A stretch of DNA of 64,000 nucleotides, taken from positions 1 to 64,000 of the forward strand of contig CALUYN010000003.1 in the NCBI GenBank assembly GCA_944325025.1. Direction: 5' to 3'. This document shows, piece by piece, positions 35,071-42,435 of the stretch. The notes beneath the pieces are model-generated. The model saw nothing but the letters and a program-made list of their open reading frames with translations. It had not been told where the DNA came from and searched no databases. Position numbers and translations under genes: made by a program. The stretch comes from Candidatus Gastranaerophilales bacterium. GTDB lineage: Bacteria; Cyanobacteriota; Vampirovibrionia; Gastranaerophilales; Gastranaerophilaceae. Within the stretch, counting starts at the first letter, position 1, and each line of letters starts with the position of its first letter.

Positions 35071-35077
35071 TTTTAAC

Positions 35078-35617
35078 CTATATATTTTTACCTAAATTGT
35101 AAGCATCCTGTAGTGATTTAGGCTGCGAATTTACTTCATCTGGTTCATTTACTGTCGCGCAAGCATATCCACTAAATTTTACACCGCTAAAACAGTCAAT
35201 CCAACCCTGTACACCATTGATAACTCTTTTTACAGCTTCTTCTCCTGTATCTGCGGATGCTGTTATAAGGTAGACTTCTTTGAATTTGTAGTCGCTAGCA
35301 AATAAAGGATTAGCCCTGTCAATCATTGTTTTCATCTGACCGCTCATCTCATAATAATAAACAGGAGTTGCCCATACTACAACATCAGCGTTTTTAATTT
35401 TTTCAGTAATTTCATTAGCATCGTCATTGATTACACAGTGTCCGAGTTTCTGACATGCAAGGCAGCCTTTGCAAAATTGAATATTTTTGTCTTTTAATGT
35501 GACAAATTCTACATTGTGTCCGGCATCTTTTGCGCCTTTTTCAACTTCTTTTGCCATAATTTCCGAGTTACTGTTATTTCTAAAGCTTGTTGAGATGATT
35601 AATACATTTTTTGCCAT
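35078..35617 (-). CDS. flavodoxin-fold NAD(P)H:FMN reductase
   Basis: A 179-aa flavoprotein starting at ATG 35617 (MAKNVLIISTSFRNNSNSEIMA, FMN loop), with GAGGG upstream. FCKGCLACQKLGHCVINDDANEI near 50-72 is the cysteine-rich loop of iron-sulfur-flavoprotein-like reductases, and WATPVYYYEMSGQMKTMIDR near 81-100 is the second FMN loop. It resembles the 22489 protein in layout. It sits with LysR, SDR, nitroreductase and CMD genes in a redox cluster. Specific substrate unknown. Confidence 0.85.
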   Translation of the reverse strand: MAKNVLIISTSFRNNSNSEIMAKEVEKGAKDAGHNVEFVTLKDKNIQFCKGCLACQKLGHCVINDDANEITEKIKNADVVVWATPVYYYEMSGQMKTMIDRANPLFASDYKFKEVYLITASADTGEEAVKRVINGVQGWIDCFSGVKFSGYACATVNEPDEVNSQPKSLQDAYNLGKNI

Positions 35618-35682
35618 TTTTAAAACCCTCTTATAATAAATTTTCCACAATGCAAGTTTATCAGATTTAAAAAAAATGACAA

Positions 35683-35720
35683 ATACTTATTTTGAATAAC
35701 AAACTATAAAAAATAAGTAT
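35683..35720. promoter_or_regulatory. 11-bp inverted repeat upstream of the flavoprotein gene
   Basis: ATACTTATTTT (35683-35693) and AAAATAAGTAT (35710-35720), perfect arms 16 bp apart. The ATACTTAT half-site recurs upstream of the LysR gene at 34112, so this may be a regulator-binding region. Confidence 0.4.
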
Positions 35721-35730
35721 AAATTATTGA

Positions 35731-36151
35731 CCTAAAGGGGGGGGGGCTGGAACTGTATGAAATATGAATTATACAAATGCTAAAACAAGAAGAAAAAGGC
35801 TGCATTGTAAATACATCTTCTCAAGGCGGAATAACAGGTTTTCCGGGACAAGCAGCATATATTGCCTGCAAACACGCTATTATTGGTTTAACAAGAACCG
35901 CATCAATTGATTACGCAGCGCAAGGTATCAGAATTAATGCAGTACTTCCAGGGGTAATACTTACTCCTATGGCAAAAGATATTATCAAAAGAAATCCTGC
36001 AATGGAAGAAGCTATGGTGAGAGATATTCCAAAAGGCAGGCTCGGTGAACCTTACGAAATTGCACATGCTGTTATGTGGCTGTGTTCTCCGTATGCAACA
36101 TTTGTTGACGGTGCGGCGATTTCAGTAGACGGCGGATTTACCATACATTAA
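35731..36151 (+). pseudogene. truncated short-chain dehydrogenase (SDR) with poly-G
   Basis: From 35777 a 124-aa frame encodes the C-terminal half of an SDR: IVNTSSQGG (catalytic Ser), YIACK (Tyr-xxx-Lys at about 28-32), PGVILTPM and DGAAISVDGGFTIH. The N-terminal Rossmann half (about 120 residues with TGxxxGIG) is missing. Just upstream, codons reading WNCMKYELYK are one base out of frame (an A missing before ATG 35777), and a ten-G run (35737-35746) interrupts what would be DLKGvW. So at least a truncation, a frameshift and a homopolymer insertion. Not functional as assembled. Confidence 0.8.
35737..35746. repeat. poly-G tract (10 G) in SDR remnant
   Basis: Ten consecutive Gs at the truncated 5' end of the SDR remnant, after GACCTAAA. 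It lacks the GAGCTTC / TAGGCTCCGCCG flanks of the prepilin tracts. Confidence 0.95.
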
Positions 36152-36172
36152 TAAATATATAACAAAAAGTCG

Positions 36173-36192
36173 GTTGGGCATACTTGCCCAAC
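36173..36192. repeat. GTTGGGCA hairpin
   Basis: Perfect 8-bp stem GTTGGGCA-TACT-TGCCCAAC after the SDR remnant. A related TTGGGCT/AGCCCAA hairpin is at 58314-58330. Confidence 0.6.
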
Positions 36193-36215
36193 AAATGTAA
36201 AAGAAGGTGAAAATA

Positions 36216-36252
36216 AAAACTAAACGGCTTAAGAAATGGGCCGTTTAGTTTT
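36216..36252. terminator. bidirectional terminator between two gene remnants
   Basis: A 13-bp stem AAAACTAAACGGC / GCCGTTTAGTTTT with an 11-nt loop; T-runs follow on both strands. It ends the SDR remnant and starts right at the stop codon of the nitroreductase fragment. Confidence 0.85.
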
Positions 36253-36446
36253 TACCATTTGCATTGCAGAACCTTTTCCTTATCTTTTTTATCCTGTATT
36301 ATAACAAATTCCCAATTTCTTAAATGGTCATGTGTAGGTGCTTGCAGCCCGGCATCTATAATTTTTTCCAGAACATTTTCAGGAATTTGTTTATCTTTAA
36401 AATCTCTGATTATTCGTCTATTGTATATTGCTTCATATAAGTCCAT
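36252..36446 (-). pseudogene. nitroreductase N-terminal remnant
   Basis: A 64-aa frame, MDLYEAIYNRRIIRDFKDKQIPENVLEKIIDAGLQAPTHDHLRNWEF..., is clearly the FMN-binding N-terminus (RRSIRxF, APTxxNxxxW) of a nitroreductase of about 200 residues. It ends abruptly at LQCKW and a terminator hairpin follows at once, so the rest has been deleted. It starts 10 nt after the MerR gene stop, so it was the second gene of that operon. Function is unlikely unless very short forms are used. Confidence 0.7.
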
Positions 36447-36456
36447 GTCCTTGCTC

Positions 36457-36876
36457 CTATAAATTAATTTTTTCTTCTATTGTAATATTATTTATCGGAT
36501 TCCAACTGTCTTTGAGGTTATTTTCCATAATATTTTTGTAAAAAGCCTCTTTGTATTCCAAAAGTGATATTTGTTCGGTAAGTTCTTTAATATGTTCCTT
36601 TGTTTTTTCTTTAGTTTTTTGGATAATAGAATAACGTTCAGGAACCGTGGAATCTCCAATTAAACACAAATCTATATATCTTTTTATTTCTTTATTTTCC
36701 ACCCCCGCAACACGCAGACATTTAACTATTTTTACCCATTCTAAATCATGATCGTCAAATAATCTGATATTTGTTTCACTACGTTTAATGAATGGAAAAA
36801 ATCCGCTCTTTGCCCAAAATCTTATAGTATGCTCGGATATATTCATTTTGTCAGCAACTTCTTTAACAGTATACAT
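36457..36876 (-). CDS. MerR-family transcriptional regulator
   Basis: A 139-aa regulator: winged helix MYTVKEVADKMNISEHTIRFWAKSGFFPFIKRSETNIRLF, then a dimerising coiled coil (about 80-120). There is no cysteine-rich metal loop, so it is probably of the AdhR/NolA-like group responding to electrophiles or disulfide stress. AGGAGG precedes the ATG. The divergent CMD-family gene has a MerR-type promoter (36914-36943), and the nitroreductase remnant follows in the same operon. Confidence 0.88.
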   Translation of the reverse strand: MYTVKEVADKMNISEHTIRFWAKSGFFPFIKRSETNIRLFDDHDLEWVKIVKCLRVAGVENKEIKRYIDLCLIGDSTVPERYSIIQKTKEKTKEHIKELTEQISLLEYKEAFYKNIMENNLKDSWNPINNITIEEKINL

Positions 36877-36913
36877 AAGATTACCTCCTAAATATATGCT
36901 AACATAAAAACTC

Positions 36914-36943
36914 TTGACTGAGAGTAACTCTAATTTTTATAAT
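36914..36943 (+). promoter_or_regulatory. MerR-type promoter and operator
   Basis: TTGACT (36914-36919) and TATAAT (36938-36943) are 18 bp apart, longer than optimal, and the spacer contains the dyad AGAGT-A-ACTCT, the layout expected of a MerR-activated promoter. It faces the CMD-domain gene. Confidence 0.6.
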
Positions 36944-36982
36944 TAAAATTGTAAAACATGAAAAAAGGAGAATATTGCAAAG

Positions 36983-37831
36983 ATGTTTAGAAAAATATTT
37001 ACAATTAGTTTAGCTATAATGTTTATGCAATCAAATTTTGTGTTTGCAAGTGTAATAAATAAAAAGGAGCAAAATATGACAAGAACAGATATTTGTAAAG
37101 AAAATTACAGAGATTTATTTAATGGAGAAGCTTTAAGTCCTAGCGGCGATGATCCAGAAATGATGGCAATTTTGCAGAAATATATTTTTGGCGAAGTATT
37201 TACTGTAGGCGAACTTGATATGAAAACAAGAGAAATGATAACAGTGACATCTCTAGCTGTTCAGCAAACACTGCCGCAGTTAAAAGCTCATATAAATGCT
37301 GCATTAAATGTTGGAGTTACTCCTATTGAATTAAGAGAGGCTATTTATCAATGCGCACCGTTTATAGGATTTCCGAAAACCCTAAATGCTCTTGGGGTTT
37401 TGAATGAGGTCTTTAAAGAAAGAGGTATTAAGACTCCTTTAAAATCTACGGCGACTACTGATGAAAGTAATCGTTTTGAAAAAGGGCTTGCAATTCAAAA
37501 GCCGCTTTACGGAGATGAAATACAAGAATCAATGAAGGGTTTGCCGGAAAATATGGGGCAAGATGTTTCGACATTTTTGACAGAAGTTTGTTTTGGGGAT
37601 TTTTATACAAGAGAAGGTATTGATATAAAAACAAGGGAACTGTTGGTAATAAGTATTCTTGTTACAACAGGCAATACTTCTGTTTTAACAAGCCATATAA
37701 AGGGTAATTTGAAACTTGGTAGCTCAAAAGAAACTATAACGGCTGCAATAATCCAATGCCTGCCTTATGTAGGATTTCCCAATACTTTAGCTTCTCTTAG
37801 AACACTGAAAGATGTTATTAATGAAAAATAA
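36983..37831 (+). CDS. exported carboxymuconolactone-decarboxylase-family protein (two domains)
   Basis: A 282-aa protein with a signal peptide (MFRKIFTISLAIMFMQSNFVFA) and two tandem CMD domains (about 50-140 and 175-275). Each has the TREMITVTSLAV / TRELLVISILV helix and the ELREAIYQCAPFIGFPKTLNAL / TITAAIIQCLPYVGFPNTLASL stretch. The AhpD-type CXXC is absent, so peroxidase-partner activity is unlikely. Probably regulated by the divergent MerR protein. The role is unknown but the context is redox or electrophile stress. AAAAAGGAG precedes the start. Confidence 0.85.
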   Translation: MFRKIFTISLAIMFMQSNFVFASVINKKEQNMTRTDICKENYRDLFNGEALSPSGDDPEMMAILQKYIFGEVFTVGELDMKTREMITVTSLAVQQTLPQLKAHINAALNVGVTPIELREAIYQCAPFIGFPKTLNALGVLNEVFKERGIKTPLKSTATTDESNRFEKGLAIQKPLYGDEIQESMKGLPENMGQDVSTFLTEVCFGDFYTREGIDIKTRELLVISILVTTGNTSVLTSHIKGNLKLGSSKETITAAIIQCLPYVGFPNTLASLRTLKDVINEK

Positions 37832-37874
37832 CAGTAATTAATAAATGTATTCAGATTTTAAATGAAAATAATAA

Positions 37875-38006
37875 ATAGAAGAAGCAATTGCAGATTCACA
37901 AAGAGATCAAGCCGCAAACAGATTAGGCCGGGAAAGAAGACGTAAATACCCGTATTGTGATTGTTCAATACTTATGCATGATTTGTTGCCAGATTATAAA
38001 AAATAA
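37875..38006 (+). pseudogene. short open-frame remnant
   Basis: An open stretch without a start codon: IEEAIADSQRDQAANRLGR then ERRRKYPYCDCSILMHDLLPDYKK and a stop. Amino-acid composition looks coding (charged helix then CDC), so it may be the tail of a deleted gene. Family not recognised. Confidence 0.35.
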
Positions 38007-38015
38007 TAATAATTT

Positions 38016-38291
38016 CTATAATAACGGATGAGAAATATAAAGAACAAAATAGACAATAAATATCAAAATGCATGTAGATATTATATAAATATTTGTTCGT
38101 ATAAAAACCGGCAGCCACAGGCTTATTAATGTTAGTATTGATAAAATTCTAAACAATATGGTATCATTAATCATAAAATATTCAGCATCAGATATTATTG
38201 AAGTAATAATTAAAGTGAAAAATGTTGAAAATATTATATTAATGACTTTAAAAATAATATTCATATTTGTATTATAAAATATATTCAACAT
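38016..38291 (-). CDS. small hydrophobic protein, hypothetical
   Basis: A 91-aa frame predicted to have three membrane helices (about 10-35, 44-64 and 66-90). It is extremely Ile-rich, as expected from very AT-rich DNA, so its coding status is uncertain. The ribosome site is poor (GGAG lies 16 nt upstream). No family recognised. It lies between the CMD gene region and the tRNA. Confidence 0.4.
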   Translation of the reverse strand: MLNIFYNTNMNIIFKVINIIFSTFFTLIITSIISDAEYFMINDTILFRILSILTLISLWLPVFIRTNIYIISTCILIFIVYFVLYISHPLL

Positions 38292-38340
38292 AATATCTTA
38301 ATAATATCTCCGTTTTGGATTTCTATCTGTATTACAAATT

Positions 38341-38374
38341 TAAAGTCCGATAACCAAACAGTTATCGGACTTTA
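38341..38374 (-). terminator. terminator hairpin downstream of tRNA-Ser
   Basis: A perfect 14-bp stem, TAAAGTCCGATAAC / GTTATCGGACTTTA, with a 6-nt loop, immediately 3' of the tRNA on the minus strand. Confidence 0.8.
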
Positions 38375-38379
38375 AATTC

Positions 38380-38467
38380 GGAGTAGCAGGGATTTGAACC
38401 CTGGATGCAGGTTGCCCCACATAACACCTTAGCAGGGTGCCGCCTTCAGCCACTCGGCCACTACTCC
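38380..38467 (-). tRNA. tRNA-Ser(GCU)
   Basis: An 88-nt class II tRNA. On the minus strand it starts GGAGTAGTGGCCGAGTGG and ends CTACTCC, giving a 7-bp acceptor stem. The T arm is GGTTCAAATCC. The anticodon loop CTGCTAA gives anticodon GCU (reads AGC and AGU). The long variable arm (GTTATGTGGGGCAACCTGC region) is typical of serine tRNAs. CCA is not encoded. Confidence 0.95.
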
Positions 38468-38597
38468 AAAGCAGCATGTTTCATGCGGTTAATTTTATAA
38501 TATCATAAATATTTTTTTTCGTAAATCCTTTTATTATGATTTTACTTGACCACATGCTCTTTGTACTGTAAAATGTGAGTAAACGAAAGGTATTCAA

Positions 38598-39113
38598 ATG
38601 ATTGAAATGAAAGTTATGGGGATTGCTCTTGATACAAGAACAGGCTCCCCGATTGTAGTTTTACATGATAAAGAAAACAGAAAAGCGCTTCCTATCTGGA
38701 TTGGATCTGCTGAAGCAAGCGCAATTATTAGAAAAATTGAAAATTTGTCTGTAGCCCGTCCGATGACACATGATTTGATTATTAATATTATTGAAAAAAC
38801 AGGCTACAAGCTTGACAGAATTGAAATAAATGATGTTGAAAAAGATACTTATTATGCAACTTTATTTTTAACAAATGATGAAGGAAATACTCTGGAAATT
38901 GATTCCAGACCTTCTGATGCCATAGCTGTTGCAATAAGAGTAGATGCGCCGATTTTCGTTACTGCAAACGTTATTTCAAACGGTTCAGTATCAACGGATT
39001 CGGCTAAGGATGAGGAAGAAGCTCAGGAATTTAAAAAGTTTGTCCAGAGTATCAAACCTTCTGACTTTGCTAAATTGATGAAAGATAATGAGCACCATGA
39101 AAGCGATCAATAA
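38598..39113 (+). CDS. bifunctional nuclease family protein (DUF151)
   Basis: A 171-aa protein of the BFN/DUF151 family: VVLHDKENRKALPIWIGSAEASAI near 20-43, RPMTHDLIINIIEKTG near 53-68 and DSRPSDAIAVAIRVDAPIFV near 107-126. Homologues have DNase and RNase activity in plants and are common in cyanobacteria and allies. The C-terminal acidic tail (about 130-171) matches the UvrB/UvrC-motif region where longer forms continue. AAAGG precedes the ATG. Cytoplasmic; monocistronic. Confidence 0.88.
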   Translation: MIEMKVMGIALDTRTGSPIVVLHDKENRKALPIWIGSAEASAIIRKIENLSVARPMTHDLIINIIEKTGYKLDRIEINDVEKDTYYATLFLTNDEGNTLEIDSRPSDAIAVAIRVDAPIFVTANVISNGSVSTDSAKDEEEAQEFKKFVQSIKPSDFAKLMKDNEHHESDQ

Positions 39114-39191
39114 ATTGTTAAAATTGTAACAATAATTTTGGAATTTGAAATCGCGTTATAAATTTATTTTTATTTTATATGAGATTATATT

Positions 39192-39398
39192 ATGAACGGA
39201 ATTGATGCAATACAACCAAATAATATTTTCAGAGTGAATGCCGTTAACCTTTTTGAAAACGGCAGACAAAACAGAGGTGTTCAAAATAATTTTGATACCG
39301 GACTTTTTGCCCGGCAAGATAATAATGAGTATAATTTAAATCATCCGCGTGTTATTGGAAGTGAAACTCAGGCAAGGCATTTGGATTTACTGGCTTAA
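39192..39398 (+). CDS. small protein with NLNHP motif, copy 1
   Basis: A 68-aa hydrophilic, asparagine-rich protein with no signal peptide or cysteine. Its C-terminal third, YNLNHPRVIGSETQARHLDLLA, parallels FNLNHPKTADDEGLRMLGAS of the next gene, so the two are likely paralogues. The ribosome site is weak (GAG). Function unknown. Confidence 0.6.
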   Translation: MNGIDAIQPNNIFRVNAVNLFENGRQNRGVQNNFDTGLFARQDNNEYNLNHPRVIGSETQARHLDLLA

Positions 39399-39482
39399 TA
39401 TTTCTTAATATTTTAGCATTTTCAGGCAATTTTTCCAAAATGAAATACTTTATTTAAATATAAGGGAAAAATTGGAGGAATT

Positions 39483-39695
39483 ATGTCCGGAGCAGTTCAT
39501 TTTAATCCGAATGTAAGCGGGATAAATACAAGATATAACTTTGAGATGCCGCAAGCTACAAGAAAATTTGTAAGCAATGCGGTTAATCAGGGTCATTTCA
39601 ATCTTAATCATCCTAAAACAGCTGATGATGAAGGACTCCGTATGTTGGGCGCTTCAGCTTCTGCGGTTGGAAATCGATTAGATATCCAATGCTAG
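39483..39695 (+). CDS. small protein with NLNHP motif, copy 2
   Basis: A 70-aa protein with a good ribosome site (GGAGGAATT before ATG). It has a GINTRYNFEMPQ middle and FNLNHPKTADDEGLRMLGAS at about 40-59. Paralogue of the preceding 68-aa protein by the shared NLNHP(R/K) core. It ends with a single cysteine. The stop overlaps a minus-strand small frame; a strong plus-strand terminator follows. Function unknown. Confidence 0.65.
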   Translation: MSGAVHFNPNVSGINTRYNFEMPQATRKFVSNAVNQGHFNLNHPKTADDEGLRMLGASASAVGNRLDIQC

Positions 39696-39850
39696 TTCAA
39701 AAAAATATTTTGGGAGTAATTGGTTTTATAAATCAAATTAGTTTCTGAAAATGCAGGCGTGAATGAATAAATTGTTCGTTCACGTTTTTTGAATGCGCAG
39801 AGGCCTATTACTTTTTCATCGTCTTTAAATAAATTTTTTAAAAATTCCAT
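39692..39850 (-). CDS. 52-aa hypothetical protein
   Basis: A minus-strand frame from ATG 39850 preceded by AAGGAAG at 8-nt spacing. The product begins MEFLKNLFKDDEKVIGLCAF and is charged and non-repetitive, as in real small proteins. It ends overlapping the stop of the 70-aa gene on the other strand, and its middle contains that gene's terminator hairpin. Family not recognised. Confidence 0.45.
   Translation of the reverse strand: MEFLKNLFKDDEKVIGLCAFKKRERTIYSFTPAFSETNLIYKTNYSQNIFLN
39758..39790 (+). terminator. terminator of the NLNHP gene pair
   Basis: A 10-bp stem CGTGAATGAA / TTCGTTCACG (one G-U pair), 7-nt loop, then six Ts. Confidence 0.75.
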
Positions 39851-39929
39851 AATTTATACTTCCTTCTATTTTTATTGTATAATATTTTTAATGACAGGTA
39901 AAATTAAGTCAACATAAGGAGAAAATATT

Positions 39930-40133
39930 ATGGCAGGAAAAATTACAAAAGATATGAACATTATGGACATAGTTCAGCAGTGCCCGGAAAGCATTGAAGT
40001 ATTCCAAAAATACGGCTTGGGATGTATAGGCTGCGCAGCTGCGCATTTTGAAAATTTGGAAGCAGGAGCAAAAGTTCACGGCTTTGATCCTGATGCTATG
40101 GTTGCAGATATCAATGCATTAATTAAAGACTAA
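39930..40133 (+). CDS. DUF1858-domain redox disulfide protein
   Basis: A 67-aa protein matching the DUF1858 / hybrid-cluster-associated disulfide family: ITKDMNIMDIVQQCPESIEVFQKYGLGCIGCAAAHFENLEAGAKVHG. The CIGC pair (about residues 31-34) is the redox motif, with an additional upstream cysteine at about 17. It probably works with iron-sulfur or thiol chemistry. AAGGAG precedes the ATG. A terminator with a nested repeat follows. Confidence 0.88.
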   Translation: MAGKITKDMNIMDIVQQCPESIEVFQKYGLGCIGCAAAHFENLEAGAKVHGFDPDAMVADINALIKD

Positions 40134-40145
40134 TTTATAATAGCT

Positions 40146-40229
40146 AAAAATAAACCCGCTGCTATATCTATAAGTCATTCTGAACTTGTTTCAGAATCTC
40201 ATATGTAGAGCTACAGCGGGTTTATTTTT
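40146..40229. terminator. bidirectional terminator with a repeat in its loop
   Basis: A 16-bp stem formed by 40146-40161 and 40214-40229 (AAACCCGCTG / CAGCGGGTTT core with A- and T-tracts). The 52-nt loop contains a GTCATTCTGAAC...GTTTCAGAAT repeat. It lies between convergent genes. Confidence 0.75.
40174..40200. repeat. CTGAAC-TTG-TTTCAG palindromic repeat
   Basis: GTCATTCTGAAC TTG TTTCAGAATC: a short palindrome of the family also seen at 10188, 43835, 43866 and 43962. Confidence 0.7.
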
Positions 40230-40232
40230 TAT

Positions 40233-42164
40233 TTATTTTAGAAATCCTGCCATTGTTGGTTTGCTGTTTGGGATTATTGCAGCCTGCTGAGTTTGCTGAG
40301 TTTGTTGAGCCGCTTTTTCAGCTTTTTCTTTTTCAACCGATTCTTTTGTCATTTTTTCACAATATCTTGCAAGCCACATCATAAATGCCGGAACAAGAAC
40401 AAGTGTTGATGCAAATCCAAATGCACTGTTGAATGTTTTAGCTCTATTAATAAACTTGTTATCTTTAGATGAGAATACAGAGTAGATATTTTCAAGAGCT
40501 TCTGAGCCTTTAGCCTTCTTGAATGCATCTTCTATATCTTCTATTGTCGCATTTTCAAGAGATTTGTTTTTGAATTGTTTCAAGATTTTATCAGCATTTT
40601 CTTTAACAGTTTTATCTATTTTCAAAACTTTTTTAACATCTCCGCCGTTTTCTTTCAGGAATTTAAAGAATCCGGTGATGCCGTCTTTGTAATTATTAAT
40701 ATTACTGTATTTTGAAACTATTTGTTCGCTTGATAAAACTTCAATGCCGGAACCTGCTGAGAAGTAATTTTTAAGCTTGTGGAAAAAGCTCTTAGAATGA
40801 TTTTGCGGTTTAACATTTAATGCAAGTCCTGAAATTTTTGCAAATACGTTTGAAAATCCGCGAGATAAAGCTTTAGCACCGAATAAGATTGCTGTAAAAC
40901 TTGAAATATCACGAACTAAGATTTCTTTTCTTTCTTTATCGCTTTTAGCATTTGCGTATCTTGGCGGCAGACAGAAGCCGAATAACAGTGTCAGCATTGC
41001 AGGAACAGACATAGACGCCCCGTTAAATTCAAAAATCTTTAGAATTTTACCGAGTCCGCTTCCTTTAGCTGCTGTTTCGCCTAACTTTGGCACCAAACCG
41101 CCGGTGAAAGCTACATCCTTTTTGTTTTTGTCTGTTTGCGCAGACTCATTTGCAGCTTGATTTTCCTGTGGTTCTTCTAAGCCTTTCAGACCCGGGTCAT
41201 GTTTAAGACCAAGATTGTATAATTTTGGAATTAATGTGTAGAAACCGACAACGGCTGCCCACATGCCAAGATTTGAAAGAACTCTTGTTCCTGATCTATA
41301 TTTATTGAATTTAGATACATAATCAGAAATTTCGCCTGCTGAAATATTTTTTCTGTTGACTTTACCGAGAATATCTCCGGTATAATCTGTTAAACTTTGA
41401 GTTAAACGTCTAAAATTAGTGCCTAAAAGGTCTTTTTTGCCGTTTACTTTGAGAGAAGCTGACAATTCATCACTTGATGGTGCAGCATGTGCTTTGCGAA
41501 GATTCATATATTCTTCTACAAGTTGTCCATAGAGTTTGTTAGCACCTTTTTTATCTTTATTTGCACGCTTATTTTCAATATCAACAAGCGTGTCGGCAAA
41601 TTTTTGAGCAGTGCGTTTTAATTCTTCGCCTCTAAAGCTGTCATCTGTTGAATTACGCAATGCATTTTCAAATACCTGTGCGTAATATCCTTGTTTAAAC
41701 TGGGCTGCATTTTTCAGTTGTTCAGGATTTTTTGCCGCATAATCTGCAAAATTTTGTCCTAAAGCTTCAATGTGATTAACATGAACATTATTTGCAGTAC
41801 CAGAGAATTTTTTGATTAAAGTAAGAATTCCAAGCGGAATTAAGAATGCGCTTGGACCGCTGAGTATTTCTCGAATACCTTCACGTCTTGCAAATTCCCA
41901 GTTCAAAGGTCCTGTTTTTTTGCCGTTTTCATCTTCTTTACGGTTTCTGTTCAGGCCTTCATAAATTCTCGGGGCAACCATGCCAATACCGTCTTGAGCG
42001 ATAAAAGATGCCGCAAAACCACCTCTGTCGATAGCATCCATAAGCATTACAACAGGGTTAAAACTCCCTGTGAATGATTGCTGTGGTTTATTGTTTTGTT
42101 TAGAATTGTTAGAGCGGTTGCGATTTGCAACATCTATTGAAGAATTGATTGCTTTTACTGACAT
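40233..42164 (-). CDS. large membrane protein with FTG motifs, unknown function
   Basis: A 643-aa protein. A disordered N-terminus rich in N, S and Q runs into QQSFTGSFNPVVMLMDAIDRGG (F31-T32-G33), then IREILSGPSAFLIPLGILTLIKKF (about 90-113) as a membrane segment. Helical soluble parts follow, a segment near 300-320, a second VAFTGG near 350, further segments near 380-400 and 425-445, and a C-terminal segment near 590-610. The Q-rich tail (TQQTQQAA) is low complexity. No family recognised; it belongs with the other large lineage-specific membrane proteins here. Monocistronic. Confidence 0.75.
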   Translation of the reverse strand: MSVKAINSSIDVANRNRSNNSKQNNKPQQSFTGSFNPVVMLMDAIDRGGFAASFIAQDGIGMVAPRIYEGLNRNRKEDENGKKTGPLNWEFARREGIREILSGPSAFLIPLGILTLIKKFSGTANNVHVNHIEALGQNFADYAAKNPEQLKNAAQFKQGYYAQVFENALRNSTDDSFRGEELKRTAQKFADTLVDIENKRANKDKKGANKLYGQLVEEYMNLRKAHAAPSSDELSASLKVNGKKDLLGTNFRRLTQSLTDYTGDILGKVNRKNISAGEISDYVSKFNKYRSGTRVLSNLGMWAAVVGFYTLIPKLYNLGLKHDPGLKGLEEPQENQAANESAQTDKNKKDVAFTGGLVPKLGETAAKGSGLGKILKIFEFNGASMSVPAMLTLLFGFCLPPRYANAKSDKERKEILVRDISSFTAILFGAKALSRGFSNVFAKISGLALNVKPQNHSKSFFHKLKNYFSAGSGIEVLSSEQIVSKYSNINNYKDGITGFFKFLKENGGDVKKVLKIDKTVKENADKILKQFKNKSLENATIEDIEDAFKKAKGSEALENIYSVFSSKDNKFINRAKTFNSAFGFASTLVLVPAFMMWLARYCEKMTKESVEKEKAEKAAQQTQQTQQAAIIPNSKPTMAGFLK

Positions 42165-42399
42165 GTCCCTACTTTAAATTTTCATAACTACACACATATA
42201 TTAAAAAAGATTGCTTACACTTATTGCTATTTTTTGTCAGGATTTTAACAAAAATTAAAGGTAATAAATGTATTAAGTGTATTTATTATACTTAATCTGA
42301 CTAAAACTTGCAAGTTTTTTACTACAAATATAACAATAAATTTACAAAAAAGTAATAAACCTTATTAAAAGATAAAAAATCACCCGATTGTTTATAAAA

Positions 42400-42426
42400 T
42401 TGACACTATTTTTTGTCCGATATAAA
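42400..42426 (+). promoter_or_regulatory. promoter of trmFO
   Basis: TTGACA (42400-42405), 15-bp spacer and TATAAA (42421-42426). ATG 42436 follows after nine bases, leaving almost no leader. Confidence 0.45.
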
Positions 42427-42435
42427 CTGATTTTT

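Noticed and set aside
38016..38291. Confident gene call for the Ile-rich 91-aa frame
   Set aside because: Kept only at low confidence: composition follows AT content and the ribosome site is poor.
42388..42435. TrmFO start 16 codons earlier
   Set aside because: The Rossmann GxGxxG motif begins right after ATG 42436, and the extension covers the TTGACA promoter.
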